Source: CAXRDE01 sp964342365 (lineage in GTDB: Bacteria > Cyanobacteriota > Sericytochromatia > UBA7694). Taken from it: 6,073 bases of DNA. Positions 5,837-6,073 of the stretch are shown here, one piece after another. Position numbers and translations under genes: made by a program. Location: contig CAYFGW010000265.1 in NCBI GenBank assembly GCA_964342365.1, positions 1 through 6,073 of the forward strand. The letters are read 5' to 3'. Below the pieces are notes generated by a model. It was not told where the DNA came from. It saw nothing but the letters and a program-made list of their open reading frames with translations, and searched no databases. Within the stretch, counting starts at the first letter, position 1. Every line of letters begins with the position of its first letter.

Positions 5837-6073
5837 TTACACGCGCCGCGCAAGCAATACACCGTCCCGCACGCTGAGCATGGAACATTCCACGCGAGGA
5901 TCTGCCTGGGCCATTTTGTTCATGGCATCTACTGCGTGAGCAGCCTCAATTTCAGGCTGAATCACCCGACCGCCCAGGAACACGTTGTCTACCACCATTA
6001 AACCACCGGGATTCAAACGTCCCACGCAGGCTTCCCGGTAGTTGGGGTATTTTTCTTTCTCCGCACCAATAAA
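5837..6073 (-). CDS. SAM-dependent O-methyltransferase (Methyltransf_3 / CCoAOMT-like), C-terminal 78 residues only
   Basis: The open frame enters from the right edge and ends at TAA 5837-5839. Four blocks identify the C-terminal part of the cation-dependent O-methyltransferase family: 'FIGAEKEKYPNY' (family FIDADKxNYxxY), 'RLNPGGLMVVDNVFLGGRV' (family L.pGGl.v.DNvl..G.v), 'ADPRVECSML' (D.R.e..ll) and 'SVRDGVLLARR' (p..DGl.la.k). The DN pair expected to bind the metal is present. The Asp of the DADK motif, normally another metal ligand, is Gly here (IGAEK), so metal dependence or activity may differ. The family transfers methyl from S-adenosylmethionine to a hydroxyl, usually on a catechol-like small molecule; the substrate here cannot be told. 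The first internal ATG (6025) is not the start, because conserved sequence continues upstream of it. Confidence 0.88.
   Translation of the reverse strand, partial: FIGAEKEKYPNYREACVGRLNPGGLMVVDNVFLGGRVIQPEIEAAHAVDAMNKMAQADPRVECSMLSVRDGVLLARRV

Noticed and set aside
5347..6001. Plus-strand frames at 5347-5556, 5355-5543 and 5714-6001
   Set aside because: Antisense to the 138-residue gene and the O-methyltransferase; no recognisable product and no promoter leading into them.
1..6073. CRISPR array, tRNA, rRNA, insertion sequence or attachment site
   Set aside because: No regularly spaced repeats, cloverleaf sequence, transposase frame or terminal repeats were seen on either strand.

Overview
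The window reads almost entirely on the minus strand and holds seven genes, five complete and two cut by the window edges. Base composition is roughly balanced inside genes and clearly AT-rich between them. Shine-Dalgarno sites and rho-independent terminators are ordinary bacterial ones. The source looks like a bacterium rich in eukaryotic-like Ser/Thr kinases: the kinase has a DWG instead of DFG motif and a post-kinase linker of the kind common in Planctomycetota/PVC-type and some other kinase-rich lineages. I cannot fix the phylum from this sequence.

Right side (5390-6073): the C-terminal end of an O-methyltransferase of the metal-dependent caffeoyl-CoA type, followed 30 nt later by a 138-residue protein of unknown function. 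A hairpin terminator (about 5286-5332) closes this unit.

Middle (4906-5219): a stand-alone small gene for a 58-residue, strongly basic protein. It has its own sigma70-like promoter, an 11-bp perfect inverted repeat centred on the -35 box, and a strong terminator just after the stop.

Left side (1-4842): a tight four-gene unit. First is a 715-residue transmembrane Ser/Thr kinase whose extracytoplasmic part is a dCache domain carrying every residue I recall of the amino-acid-binding motif. It overlaps by 4 nt a 337-residue TPR-like protein. Eleven nt later comes a 382-residue Lys/Gln/Ala-rich, coiled-coil protein. Five nt after that comes a trigger-factor-like peptidyl-prolyl isomerase/chaperone that lacks the ribosome-docking signature and runs off the left edge.

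Working model (inference): the kinase senses an extracellular amino acid or related ligand and signals to, or regulates, the three co-translated partners. The TPR protein and the trigger-factor-like protein would be helpers of the unusual coiled-coil protein, which could be a secreted or membrane-active substrate. This kinase-TPR-coiled-coil-chaperone cassette is the most interesting candidate for an undescribed system here.
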